Shown here: positions 36,219 through 43,554 of the stretch, one piece after another
How positions within the stretch are numbered: position 1 is the stretch's first letter
Layout of the letters: each line of letters opens with the position of its first letter
Source of the DNA: an uncultured Clostridium sp.
GTDB lineage: Bacteria; Bacillota; Clostridia; TANB77; CAG-508
Length of the DNA: 52,317 nucleotides
Assembly: GCA_948437895.1 (NCBI GenBank)
Contig: CAOJKK010000009.1
Coordinates: 1-52,317 of the forward strand
Reading direction: 5' to 3'
Position numbers and translations under genes: made by a program
The notes under the pieces: model-generated
Database searches by the model: none
The model's input: the letters and a program-made list of their open reading frames with translations, nothing else
What the model was told of the DNA's origin: nothing

Positions 36219-36926
36219 TTATTTACAAAATCTATGGTTTCCAATTACAACAGTTAAAGGTCTTGACCAAATCCATTTGCTTGTTGCAGTTCTTGGATTA
36301 AAATAGTATATCGCTCCATATGATGGGTCCCATCCATTTATTGCATCTTGTGCAGCTTTTCTTGCTGTTGAATTAGGGGTAAGATTTATTTGTCCGTCAC
36401 TCACAACATCAAATGCTCCTCTTTGATATATAACTCCAGCTACACTATTAGGAAATGATGAATTTTTAACTCTATTTAATACAACAGATGCAACTGCTAC
36501 CTGACCTGTATATGGCTCTCCTCTTGCCTCTGCATATACAAGCCTTGCAAGTAAATTCAAATCTGAACTTGAATTAGTTGTACTATTGGTATTAGATGAT
36601 GAAAAAATCCCCATTGCAGCAAGTGTTTTAGGCCCTGCTATTCCATCTACTGAAAGTCCATTTTTAGATTGGAACCATTTTACTGCTGATAAAGTTTGAG
36701 AACCGTAAATTCCATCTACATTTCCGTTATAATATCCCCATCTCTTTAATTTAGTCTGAATTTGCCTTACTTCATCGCCTCTAGAACCATATTTAGAAAG
36801 TGCATATGAAGAGTTTATATCTTCTCTAAAAAAGATATTGTATGATAAATATGACATTATAGAGATTATAAGTATAGATATCAATATAATGTTTTTTGTT
36901 TTATTATTTCCTAAAATTCTTTTCAT
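36219..36926 (-). CDS. sleB: SleB-like spore cortex/cell-wall hydrolase
   Basis: 235 residues: an N-terminal signal/anchor helix (about 12-32), a peptidoglycan-binding domain (about 43-105, GDEVRQIQTKLKRWGYYNG...DGIYGSQTLSAVKWFQ) and a hydrolase-2 lytic transglycosylase domain (about 125-235). Its catalytic Glu lies in LARLVYAEARGEPYTGQVAVA and the usual ending YYFNPRTATSKWIW...IGNHRFCK is present. Domain order and length match SleB germination lytic enzymes, which degrade spore cortex, though the same architecture serves vegetative hydrolases. Its RBS AAAGGTGG lies in the 3' arm of the preceding hairpin terminator. Confidence 0.9.
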   Translation of the reverse strand: MKRILGNNKTKNIILISILIISIMSYLSYNIFFREDINSSYALSKYGSRGDEVRQIQTKLKRWGYYNGNVDGIYGSQTLSAVKWFQSKNGLSVDGIAGPKTLAAMGIFSSSNTNSTTNSSSDLNLLARLVYAEARGEPYTGQVAVASVVLNRVKNSSFPNSVAGVIYQRGAFDVVSDGQINLTPNSTARKAAQDAINGWDPSYGAIYYFNPRTATSKWIWSRPLTVVIGNHRFCK

Positions 36927-36963
36927 AAAAAACCACCTTTGGAAATTATTTTCTCCAAAAGTG
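36927..36963 (-). terminator. Terminator-like hairpin containing the sleB RBS
   Basis: A 10-bp stem CACTTTTGGA/TCCAAAGGTG with one U-G pair (36954-36963 with 36934-36943) is followed by GTTTTTT and then directly the sleB ATG. AAAGGTGG in the 3' arm is the only RBS for sleB. Confidence 0.7.
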
Positions 36964-36985
36964 TTTTTTTTATTCTTTAAATAAA

Positions 36986-37013
36986 AAAAATGCTATGGGC
37001 AGATAGCATTTTT
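36986..37013 (-). terminator. Terminator of the 58-residue gene with CTGCCC loop
   Basis: An 11-bp stem AAAAATGCTAT/ATAGCATTTTT (37003-37013, 36986-36996) has a 6-nt loop CTGCCC on the minus strand, followed by TTTATTT. The loop is perfectly complementary to GGGCAG in the leader hairpin of the same transcript. Confidence 0.85.
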
Positions 37014-37188
37014 ATTTAGTTGATATGTATGCTGCTATAATTGCTATTACAAGACTAATAGGTATAACTATTGCTGCTATTATAACAGCCTTTTCACTAA
37101 TTAGTTGATTTATAACTACTGATAATGAGCAACATAGCAAAAGTCCTGATATATATAATACCAAATCTGCTATTTTTCTTTTTTTCAT
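37012..37188 (-). CDS. 58-residue two-helix membrane protein
   Basis: ATG at 37188 with AAAGGAGAGA at good spacing and its own terminator. The product starts MKKRKIADLVLYISGLLLCC, has one helix (about 6-27), a short polar turn SEK and a second helix (about 34-55), ending AAYISTK. No family is recognised; it resembles small stress or accessory membrane proteins. Its leader (37199-37282) is homologous to that of the upstream 196-residue gene, and both terminators share loop CTGCCC, so the two genes are probably controlled alike. Confidence 0.7.
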   Translation of the reverse strand: MKKRKIADLVLYISGLLLCCSLSVVINQLISEKAVIIAAIVIPISLVIAIIAAYISTK

Positions 37189-37198
37189 AGTATCTCTC

Positions 37199-37282
37199 CT
37201 TTACAAAATTATTTGTATAGTATCTAGTTTCAAGCTAGATATAATACATTTCTATATTATAAACTAGCTTCTGCCCAGCTAG
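37199..37282 (-). ncRNA. Conserved leader A (three hairpins, GGGCAG loop)
   Basis: In RNA order: hairpin 1 CTAGCT-GGGCAGA-AGCTAG (37264-37282); an A/T spacer; hairpin 2 ATCTAG-CTTGAAA-CTAGAT (37222-37240); hairpin 3 TACAAA-TAAT-TTTGTA (37202-37217), which abuts the RBS. All three hairpins, and the spacer between 1 and 2, recur upstream of the next gene (38053-38072, 38012-38028, 37988-38007). Function unknown. Confidence 0.7.
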
Positions 37283-37352
37283 ATTGTATTTTTGGCAATG
37301 CCATTATAAACACATTATAACATCTTTATATAAAATTGTAAATAATATATAA

Positions 37353-37400
37353 AACAAAGAAAAAAACACTATTGGGCAGTAATAGTGTTTTTTCTTTGTT
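37353..37400 (-). terminator. Terminator of the 196-residue gene with ACTGCCC loop
   Basis: A long stem of about 20 bp around CACTATT/AATAGTG with one extra T encloses a 7-nt loop ACTGCCC on the minus strand, then TTTT. The loop contains CTGCCC, complementary to GGGCAG in leaders A and B. Confidence 0.85.
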
Positions 37401-37971
37401 AGTTATTATCGACGATGTCTACAACCTCCTCAATGGTATCTATTAAGTATTCCTTATTGAAAGGAATAATCTTATGATGAGATTCATTTGAATCATCGAC
37501 AAAACAGAATTTCAGAATTACAATTTCATCATTTTCTGGATAGATTTTGGCTTCGATTTTATTGTTACCAAATACATTACTGAAATATTTGCCTTGCTCC
37601 TTAAGCTTAATTTCTTTAAACTCATTTGCATTTAGCTTATCAACTTCATACTTTGCAACATTATCCTTTTCTTTATCAAGCTTATATTTAATTATCCAAA
37701 GGAAAATCAGATCTATTAAAGCACCAATGCAAAAACATAAAATTATGCCATAAGCTATTTCAGAACTTTTACTAATAGTTATCGCTATAATAAAAGCACT
37801 AACCCAAAGGAAAGCTGATCCAACTCCAGTTATGACTACATCCACTTTTTTCATTACTGAAAACTGGTCTTCAAGCTTTTGAAGTTCTGTTCTTTTAGCC
37901 TTTTCAGCCTTTTTTGCTTCCTTTTTGGCTTTTCTTTCAGCCCTTCTCTGCTCTTCTGTGTTTGTAACCAT
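37399..37971 (-). CDS. Hypothetical membrane protein with Lys/Glu/Ala-rich N-terminus
   Basis: 190 residues from the ATG at 37971 (a second ATG two codons upstream at 37977 is only three bases from AGGAGG). The first 45 residues are highly charged, EEQRRAERKAKKEAKKAEKAKR, probably a coiled or nucleic-acid/ribosome-binding helix. Two transmembrane helices (about 52-75 and 84-104) form a hairpin, and a C-terminal soluble domain of about 85 residues, with KIEAKIYPENDEIVILKF, follows. No family is recognised. It is the upstream member of a tandem pair sharing leader and terminator elements with the 58-residue gene. CGG is not used in it. Confidence 0.65.
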   Translation of the reverse strand: MVTNTEEQRRAERKAKKEAKKAEKAKRTELQKLEDQFSVMKKVDVVITGVGSAFLWVSAFIIAITISKSSEIAYGIILCFCIGALIDLIFLWIIKYKLDKEKDNVAKYEVDKLNANEFKEIKLKEQGKYFSNVFGNNKIEAKIYPENDEIVILKFCFVDDSNESHHKIIPFNKEYLIDTIEEVVDIVDNN

Positions 37972-37982
37972 TGTCATGGTCC

Positions 37983-38076
37983 TCCTCAATACAAAATTAT
38001 TTGTATTAAAAACTAGCTAACTGCTAGTCATAATACATTAATATATTACAAACTAGCCCTGCCCTTAGCTAGATAT
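37983..38076 (-). ncRNA. Conserved leader B (three hairpins, GGGCAG loop)
   Basis: Homologous to leader A in the same order. Hairpin 1 CTAGC-TAAGGGCAGG-GCTAG (38053-38072), hairpin 2 ACTAGC-AGTTA-GCTAGT (38012-38028), hairpin 3 AATACAAA-TAAT-TTTGTATT (37988-38007), then GAGGAGG. The block ATAATACATT..TATATTA with AAACTAGC is nearly identical between A and B. Hairpin 2 pairs in both copies with different sequences, which supports selection for structure. Confidence 0.7.
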
Positions 38077-38173
38077 AATTTGGATTACTCAAATCTTTTT
38101 ATATTTTAGCATAATTATGTATATTTGTAAATAGAGTTCAATTTCTGAACCCTATTTCAACTTATGCAAATTC

Positions 38174-38214
38174 GGGGACAAAATGTCCCAAGAAGAAACG
38201 TCCCTTTTGGGACA
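38174..38214 (-). repeat. GGGAC palindromic repeat, copy 1
   Basis: Two adjacent hairpins: GGGACA-AAA-TGTCCC and GTCCC-TTTT-GGGAC, spaced by AAGAAGAAAC. A copy differing at about two positions over some 40 bases is at 46174-46210. Both start immediately after a stop codon (fhs here, the MBL hydrolase there). It may act as a terminator or mRNA 3'-end stabiliser, like dispersed extragenic palindromes. Confidence 0.75.
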
Positions 38215-38215
38215 C

Positions 38216-39877
38216 TTAGAATATCCCTACTATTTCTCCATTTTCATCTATGTCTATTTTCTCTGATGCTGGTACTTTAGGAAGCCCTGGCATTGTAAAT
38301 ATATTTCCTGTAAGTACTACTATAAATCCTGCTCCTGATTTTAGTATTACATCTTTTACATGAATTTTAAATGGATTCTCACATAATAAGTCTTTTGCAT
38401 CATCTGAGAAAGAATATTGTGTTTTTGCAATACATACTGGCATATTTCCATATCCATTTTTCTCTAAATTAGATATTATCTCTGAGGCTTCTTCTGTATA
38501 TTCTACTCCTTCAGCTCCATAAATCTTAGTTGCAATTTTTTCTATTTTTTCTTTTATTCCATCTTCTAATTCATAGCAATAATTGAAGTTTGATGGTGTA
38601 TCACACAAATCTACTATTTTACCAGCTAAATCTAAAGCACCTTTTCCTCCCATTGCCCAAGCTTCAACTAGACTTATATTAACACCCTTTTCTTGAAGTT
38701 TTGTTCTTAAATAATTTATTTCATTATCTGTATCTGTTATGTATTTATTTATTCCAACAATTACATTTAATCTGAAAACATTTTTTAAATTATCTATATG
38801 TTTTAATAAGTTATGAATTCCTTTATCTAGATATTCAATACTTTCTTCTTTTATATCTTCAATAGCCATTCCACCATGATATTTAAGTGCTTTAATTGTA
38901 GCAACACAAACAACTGCATCTGGTGTTTTTGGAAGGTTTCTACATTTTATATCTAAGAATTTTTCTGCTCCTAAATCTGCCCCAAATCCTGCTTCTGTTA
39001 TACAGTAATCTGCAAGTTTCATTCCCATTTTAGTTGCAATAACACTATTGCATCCATGTGCTATATTTGCAAATGGTCCACCATGAATAATTGCTGGTGT
39101 ATTTTCTAATGTTTGAACTAAGTTTGGTTTGAATGCATCTTTTAAAAGAACTGTCATTGCACCTTCTGCTTTTAAGTCTTTTGCTGTAATTTCTTCTCCT
39201 CTTTTATTATATCCTATTACAATATTTCCAATTCTTCTTTTTAGATCATCTAAGTCTTCTGCTAAACAGAATATTGCCATTATTTCAGATGCAACTGTTA
39301 TATCAAATCCATCTGTTCTTGGAACGGCATTTTTCTCACCTGATAAACATATTTCTACTTTCCTTAATGCTCTATCATTTAAGTCAACACATCTTTTCCA
39401 TATTACTTTATCTATTTCTAATTCATTTCCTTGGAAAATATGATTATCAATTATTGCTGATAATAAATTGTTAGCAGATGTTATTGCATGTATATCTCCT
39501 GTAAAATGAAGATTTATTTCGTCCATTGGTGCAACTTGTACATATCCTCCACCTGTTGCTCCACCTTTTATTCCAAATACTGGTCCTAAAGATGGCTCTC
39601 TTAATGCAAGTATTGATTTCTTACCAATTTGCGATAACCCATCTGCAAGTCCTATTGATATTGTCGTTTTTCCTTCTCCTAATGGTGTTGGGTTAATAGA
39701 TGTAACAAGTATAAGTTTTCCATTTCTATCATTTTTTCGATCTTCAAATAATTTGTTAGAGATTTTCGCTTTGTATTTTCCATATTGTTCAATATAGTCC
39801 TCATCTACTCCTAATTTCTTTGCTACTTCTGTTATATTTTTTAATTTCGCATTTCTTGCTATTTCAATATCTTCCAC
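38216..39877 (-). CDS. fhs: Formate-tetrahydrofolate ligase
   Basis: 553 residues, the usual length. It makes 10-formyl-THF from formate, THF and ATP, the entry step of the methyl branch of one-carbon metabolism. The P-loop-containing LVTSINPTPLGEGKTTISIGL is near residue 55, FGIKGGATGGGYVQVAPM and GPFANIAHGCNSV follow, and the C-terminal PGLPKVPASEKIDI is the family ending. The start is GTG at 39877, one base shared with the xseB stop (TAGTG), preceded by GAGGAGG. The stop abuts a GGGAC repeat. Confidence 0.97.
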   Translation of the reverse strand: MEDIEIARNAKLKNITEVAKKLGVDEDYIEQYGKYKAKISNKLFEDRKNDRNGKLILVTSINPTPLGEGKTTISIGLADGLSQIGKKSILALREPSLGPVFGIKGGATGGGYVQVAPMDEINLHFTGDIHAITSANNLLSAIIDNHIFQGNELEIDKVIWKRCVDLNDRALRKVEICLSGEKNAVPRTDGFDITVASEIMAIFCLAEDLDDLKRRIGNIVIGYNKRGEEITAKDLKAEGAMTVLLKDAFKPNLVQTLENTPAIIHGGPFANIAHGCNSVIATKMGMKLADYCITEAGFGADLGAEKFLDIKCRNLPKTPDAVVCVATIKALKYHGGMAIEDIKEESIEYLDKGIHNLLKHIDNLKNVFRLNVIVGINKYITDTDNEINYLRTKLQEKGVNISLVEAWAMGGKGALDLAGKIVDLCDTPSNFNYCYELEDGIKEKIEKIATKIYGAEGVEYTEEASEIISNLEKNGYGNMPVCIAKTQYSFSDDAKDLLCENPFKIHVKDVILKSGAGFIVVLTGNIFTMPGLPKVPASEKIDIDENGEIVGIF

Positions 39878-40092
39878 TAAAAATCCTCCTCTTTAATCTC
39901 ATTATCTTTATTTACTAAAATAGTAATCTTCTTTTCAGCATCTTCTAAATATTTGCTTGCATCTTTTGAAAGTTTCATTCCTTTTTCAAATTCTTTAATA
40001 GATTCATCTAAGTTTAATTCTCCGTTTTCAAGTGCTTGAACTACTTTTTCTAGCTCTTTCATTGTTTCTTCAAAATTCAAATTGTTTTCCAT
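39877..40092 (-). CDS. xseB: Exodeoxyribonuclease VII small subunit
   Basis: 71 residues with the XseB pattern: LNFEETMKELEKVVQALENGELNLDESIKEFEKGMKLSKDASKYLEDAEKKITIL, a three-helix unit that binds XseA. It sits in the xseA operon separated by one hypothetical gene, and shares one base with the start of fhs. Confidence 0.95.
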   Translation of the reverse strand: MENNLNFEETMKELEKVVQALENGELNLDESIKEFEKGMKLSKDASKYLEDAEKKITILVNKDNEIKEEDF

Positions 40093-40102
40093 TTTCTCCC
40101 CC

Positions 40103-40618
40103 TTATTCCTCTATATCAAAACTTCCGTTATTAACATTTATATAATAGTATCTTAATGCACGTGTTGTATCATTACTCCTTACAGATACAATTGATTTAC
40201 TATTGCTAGTTCCTTCATAAGAAAAATATACAGAATTATCTGTTCCCCAATCTTTCTTTGCTATATTAATCGCTTTTTCTTTATCAGTTTCTTGCTTTTG
40301 AATTGTTTCTTTATCTACTTCTTGTTCAGGATCTGCAATAGTTGTATTTTGACCTACATTATTAGATGGCAAATTTGTGTTTTCAATATTAGTATTTTCA
40401 GTAGTATTACTTTCATTATTTTCATTAGTATTCTCTACTGTGTTTCCTATCTCATTTTCTTGCATCACATTCTCTTCTGACCCAGCAGTATTTAATATTG
40501 TTTCATTATTACTTTTTTTCTTTATTAATATTAGTTTTATTGTTAATACAATAGTTATAATTAAAATTACACCTATAACAATTGATACTATAATTAATCT
40601 TTTTCTTTTATCTTCCAT
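40103..40618 (-). CDS. Hypothetical single-pass membrane protein
   Basis: 171 residues between xseA and xseB. An N-terminal transmembrane helix (about 9-31) is followed by an Asn/Thr/Glu-rich low-complexity linker (35-95) and a small C-terminal domain of about 60 residues: ETDKEKAINIAKKDWGTDNSVYFSYEGTSNSKSIVSVR then YYYINVNNGSFDIEE. The C-terminal pattern (helix, then a beta sheet ending in 'G') resembles PepSY/YpmB-like domains, only weakly. It is encoded in the operon with 10-base gaps, so it is expressed with exonuclease VII although no link is known. Confidence 0.6.
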   Translation of the reverse strand: MEDKRKRLIIVSIVIGVILIITIVLTIKLILIKKKSNNETILNTAGSEENVMQENEIGNTVENTNENNESNTTENTNIENTNLPSNNVGQNTTIADPEQEVDKETIQKQETDKEKAINIAKKDWGTDNSVYFSYEGTSNSKSIVSVRSNDTTRALRYYYINVNNGSFDIEE

Positions 40619-40629
40619 AATTCTCTCCC

Positions 40630-41817
40630 CTATATCACTTTTGTTTGTATATTTCCATCTATAAATTTCAAATCTATTATATCATCCTTTTTTACATCTT
40701 TTACACTTTTTATACTCTTTTCATCTTTTTCTGCTATAGCATATCCTCTTGTTAAAGTTTTTAATGGACTTAATGTATCCAATTTGGAAATAACTTCTAC
40801 AGCATTTGTTTTTAAATCTTTTATCTTATTAATTGTAGTATTTTCTAAAACTTTAATGTAATTATCTATATCAATATATAGCTCTTTTATTTTAGCTGTA
40901 GGATCTGTAAACACTTTTGATGCCATACACTTTTCGTATCTTAATTTCATATATTCTATTTTTTTCTTTAATGCATTTTTATATCTATTTCTATATGTTT
41001 CAATTTTTATATTTACTTCTTCTATATCCGGAACTGCAAGTTCAGCTGCAGCAGATGGTGTTGGTGCTCGTAAGTCTGCTACAAAATCTGCTATTGTAAA
41101 ATCCGTTTCATGTCCTACTGCTGAAATTATAGGTATTTTAGAATTATATATTGCTCTTGCTGTAATTTCCTCATTAAATGGCCATAAGTCTTCGATACTT
41201 CCTCCACCTCTTGCCAGAATAAGTACATCTGCTAGTTTTTTCTCATTCATTATTCTAATTGCATCTGCAATATCAAGCTCTGCCTTTTTACCTTGTACTG
41301 GTATTGGAAATAACCTAATATGTACATTTGGATTTCTTCTTGTTGATACATTTATTATATCTCGTATAACTGAACCAGTTTGTGATGTTAGTACCCCTAC
41401 TGTCTTTGGCATGAATGGTATTTTCTTCTTATGCTCTTTATCAAAATAGCCCTCTTTTTCTAATTTATTTTTTAATTCTTCATATTCTTTATATAAGTCT
41501 CCCACTCCATCTTCTTGCATTGCTTTAACATATATTTGATATACTCCATCTCTTTCAAATACAGCAACACTTCCTAATATTAGTACTTTCATACCATCTT
41601 TTGGCACAAAACTCAAAGTAGCAGTAGATGATTTAAACATAATACACTTTATTAAAGAATTTTCATCTTTTAGCGTAAAATACATATGTCCTGTATAATG
41701 GTGTTTAAAATTTGATATTTCACCTTTAACATAAACACTGTTTAAATACTCATCTTCTGCCACTCTATCTTTTATATATTTATTTAAATATGTTACTGTG
41801 ATTGGTTCTGGTCTCAA
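40630..41817 (-). CDS. xseA: Exodeoxyribonuclease VII large subunit
   Basis: 395 residues from a TTG at 41817, nine bases after AAGGAGG; the longer frame to 41856 would overlap nusB. The N-terminal OB fold contains VYVKGEISNFKHHYTGHMYFTLKDE. The catalytic core has IPFMPKTVGVLTSQTGSVIRDI, LARGGGSIEDLWPFNEE, SAVGHETDFTIADFVADLRAPTPSAAAE, and a coiled-coil C-terminal part ends with the conserved LTRGYAI. The enzyme degrades single-stranded DNA in both directions with XseB. Confidence 0.96.
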   Translation of the reverse strand: MRPEPITVTYLNKYIKDRVAEDEYLNSVYVKGEISNFKHHYTGHMYFTLKDENSLIKCIMFKSSTATLSFVPKDGMKVLILGSVAVFERDGVYQIYVKAMQEDGVGDLYKEYEELKNKLEKEGYFDKEHKKKIPFMPKTVGVLTSQTGSVIRDIINVSTRRNPNVHIRLFPIPVQGKKAELDIADAIRIMNEKKLADVLILARGGGSIEDLWPFNEEITARAIYNSKIPIISAVGHETDFTIADFVADLRAPTPSAAAELAVPDIEEVNIKIETYRNRYKNALKKKIEYMKLRYEKCMASKVFTDPTAKIKELYIDIDNYIKVLENTTINKIKDLKTNAVEVISKLDTLSPLKTLTRGYAIAEKDEKSIKSVKDVKKDDIIDLKFIDGNIQTKVI

Positions 41818-41821
41818 AGAG

Positions 41822-42223
41822 TTAACCCTCCTTAACAACACTTGCAAGTATGCCATTTATAAATGAATGAGATGTTTCTTCTCCATACTTTTTAGCAAGC
41901 TCTACTACTTCATTAATTACAACTTTATATGGTAATTGTTTATATGTTATTTCATATATTGCAAGCTTCAAAAGTGCTAAATTCACTTTTGAAACTCTTT
42001 CTACTTCCCAATCTTCTTTTAAATTTTTAGATATTTTGTCTAAAATTGTTTTTGACTCTCTGCCTATTCCATTCACTACATCGCTTATATATTCTTGCAC
42101 TTCATTAGAAATAATTTCGTTATTCTCAAAAAATAGTTCAATATCTTCTCTATTTATTTCTTTTTGAATTTCTATTTGATATAGTAATTTAAATGCTAAT
42201 TCTCTTGCTTTAGATCTGTTCAT
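41822..42223 (-). CDS. nusB: Transcription antitermination factor NusB
   Basis: 133 residues. The all-helical NusB fold is recognisable from AFKLLYQIEIQ near the start, DKISKNLKEDWEVERVSKVNLALLKLAIYEI in the middle and VVINEVVELAKKYGEETSHSFINGILASV at the end. NusB binds boxA RNA in rRNA antitermination with NusE. It follows DUF2273 and precedes xseA in the common clostridial order asp23-nusB-xseA. Confidence 0.96.
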   Translation of the reverse strand: MNRSKARELAFKLLYQIEIQKEINREDIELFFENNEIISNEVQEYISDVVNGIGRESKTILDKISKNLKEDWEVERVSKVNLALLKLAIYEITYKQLPYKVVINEVVELAKKYGEETSHSFINGILASVVKEG

Positions 42224-42261
42224 TATTTTCCTCCAATTGGCTTTTTCTAGTATCTTATTTA

Positions 42262-42465
42262 TTAAAACTTATCTATATATGATTTTAACTTATCTTTTAC
42301 AAATTCTTTATTGTGTTGAACATAATTTCCAAGAAGTATTCCACCTACTATAACTAAAATCCATAACAATAATTTATGAAGATTTAATAGTAGTGCAATT
42401 ATTGCTATTAATCCTCCAATGATTGCTCCTTTATATTTCATTAAAAAATTTTTAAATTCATCCAT
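42262..42465 (-). CDS. DUF2273 small membrane protein
   Basis: 67 residues with two closely packed hydrophobic helices, GAIIGGLIAIIALLLNLH and LLLWILVIVGGILLGNYVQ, then a basic tail. DUF2273 proteins accompany Asp23 and AmaP in Firmicutes, as here (12 bases after amaP), and probably belong to the membrane-anchored Asp23 complex. Confidence 0.88.
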   Translation of the reverse strand: MDEFKNFLMKYKGAIIGGLIAIIALLLNLHKLLLWILVIVGGILLGNYVQHNKEFVKDKLKSYIDKF

Positions 42466-42477
42466 AATTACATCCCT

Positions 42478-43038
42478 TTATTCTTTTATATTTGGTTCTT
42501 TTTTAACACTTACATTTTTTATTCTAATGTTTACTTCAGTTACATCTAAGTCTAAAGATTTTTTAATTGTATCTTTTACATTAGTTTGCAACTTATTTGA
42601 TAGCTCTTTTATAACTGCATCTGGATATACAAATAAAGTAATGTATATCTTAACATGACTTTCACTATCAACTTCTACTTTCGTCATTACATTTTCTGCA
42701 CTCTCAAAAGATCTCACAACTGCATTTGTTAAGCTTTCAATTGTATCTCTTGAAACTAATAATTTTCCATTATCATTTTCCAGAAGTATTCCCTCTTTAT
42801 TTTCCATTTTTTCTTTTGAAAAAGAATTGAAAAATATTGATTTAACTGCAAGTAATATTAGAACAATAGAAATTCCTAACATTATATTGCTTGCTACAGA
42901 ATCTTGCACTAAAAATGTTATTCCATCTAGAGCTAAATCTATATTTAACCATCCAAATGTTAATATACATATTACTAATGATATTATTAAAATTATTATT
43001 GAAAATAGTACTAAATTAAATTTATCTAAAAATTTCAT
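42478..43038 (-). CDS. amaP: Alkaline shock response membrane anchor protein AmaP
   Basis: 186 residues: two N-terminal transmembrane helices (about 8-30 and 50-70) and a cytosolic Asp23-like domain. It has the pattern RDTIESLTNAVVRSFESAENVMTKVEVDSESHVKIYITLFVYPD. AmaP anchors Asp23 to the membrane. It directly follows asp23 with a three-base gap. Confidence 0.88.
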   Translation of the reverse strand: MKFLDKFNLVLFSIIILIISLVICILTFGWLNIDLALDGITFLVQDSVASNIMLGISIVLILLAVKSIFFNSFSKEKMENKEGILLENDNGKLLVSRDTIESLTNAVVRSFESAENVMTKVEVDSESHVKIYITLFVYPDAVIKELSNKLQTNVKDTIKKSLDLDVTEVNIRIKNVSVKKEPNIKE

Positions 43039-43041
43039 TTT

Positions 43042-43464
43042 TTAATTCTCCTCTTCTTCGTTTATTGTTTCCTCTTTTTCTTCTATTGTTTTTACACCTT
43101 GTACATGAACATTTACATTTGATACATTTAATCCTGTCATTGCTTCAACAGCTTTTTTTACTCTATTTTGTATTTCAAATGCTACATCTGGTATTCTAAC
43201 ACCATATTCTACTATTATATTAACATCTATCTTTACTTCCTTTTCTCCAACTTCAACTTTTATTCCTTTAGATAGATTTTTCTTTCCACTTAAAACTTCT
43301 GAAATTCCTCCTGCAAATCCTCCTGCCATTCCAGCAACTCCATTTACTTCAGAAACTGCTTTTCCTGCAATTACTGCAACTACATCATCAGCTATTTGTA
43401 TAGATTCATTTGATTGTTCAACATTATCATTTAATTCTTCATTTTTTATATCTTGTTCATCCAT
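43042..43464 (-). CDS. asp23: Asp23/Gls24 family envelope stress protein
   Basis: 140 residues. The core IQIADDVVAVIAGKAVSEVNGVAGMAGGF-type opening, KVEVGEKEVKIDVNIIVEYGVRIPDVAFEIQNRVKKAVE and MTGLNVSNVNVHVQGV define the family. Short acidic tails lie at both ends. The protein forms filaments under the membrane with AmaP, which follows. A hairpin with weak terminator features separates it from spoIIP upstream. Confidence 0.95.
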   Translation of the reverse strand: MDEQDIKNEELNDNVEQSNESIQIADDVVAVIAGKAVSEVNGVAGMAGGFAGGISEVLSGKKNLSKGIKVEVGEKEVKIDVNIIVEYGVRIPDVAFEIQNRVKKAVEAMTGLNVSNVNVHVQGVKTIEEKEETINEEEEN

Positions 43465-43487
43465 TTTATTACCTCCTAAATAAAATT

Positions 43488-43519
43488 GATATACTTATAT
43501 TAATCTATATAAGTATATC
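43488..43519 (-). terminator. Terminator between spoIIP and asp23
   Basis: A 13-bp stem GATATACTTATAT with its complement and a 6-nt loop, followed on the minus strand by AATTTTATTT. The stem is A/T-rich, so it may be leaky. Confidence 0.65.
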
Positions 43520-43554
43520 AATTAACTGATAGTTTTACAACTATTTTTTTAAAT

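Noticed and set aside
37012-37188. Type I toxin-antitoxin system for the 58-residue membrane protein
   Set aside because: Small hydrophobic protein plus structured ends is suggestive, but no convergent or overlapping antisense promoter was found.
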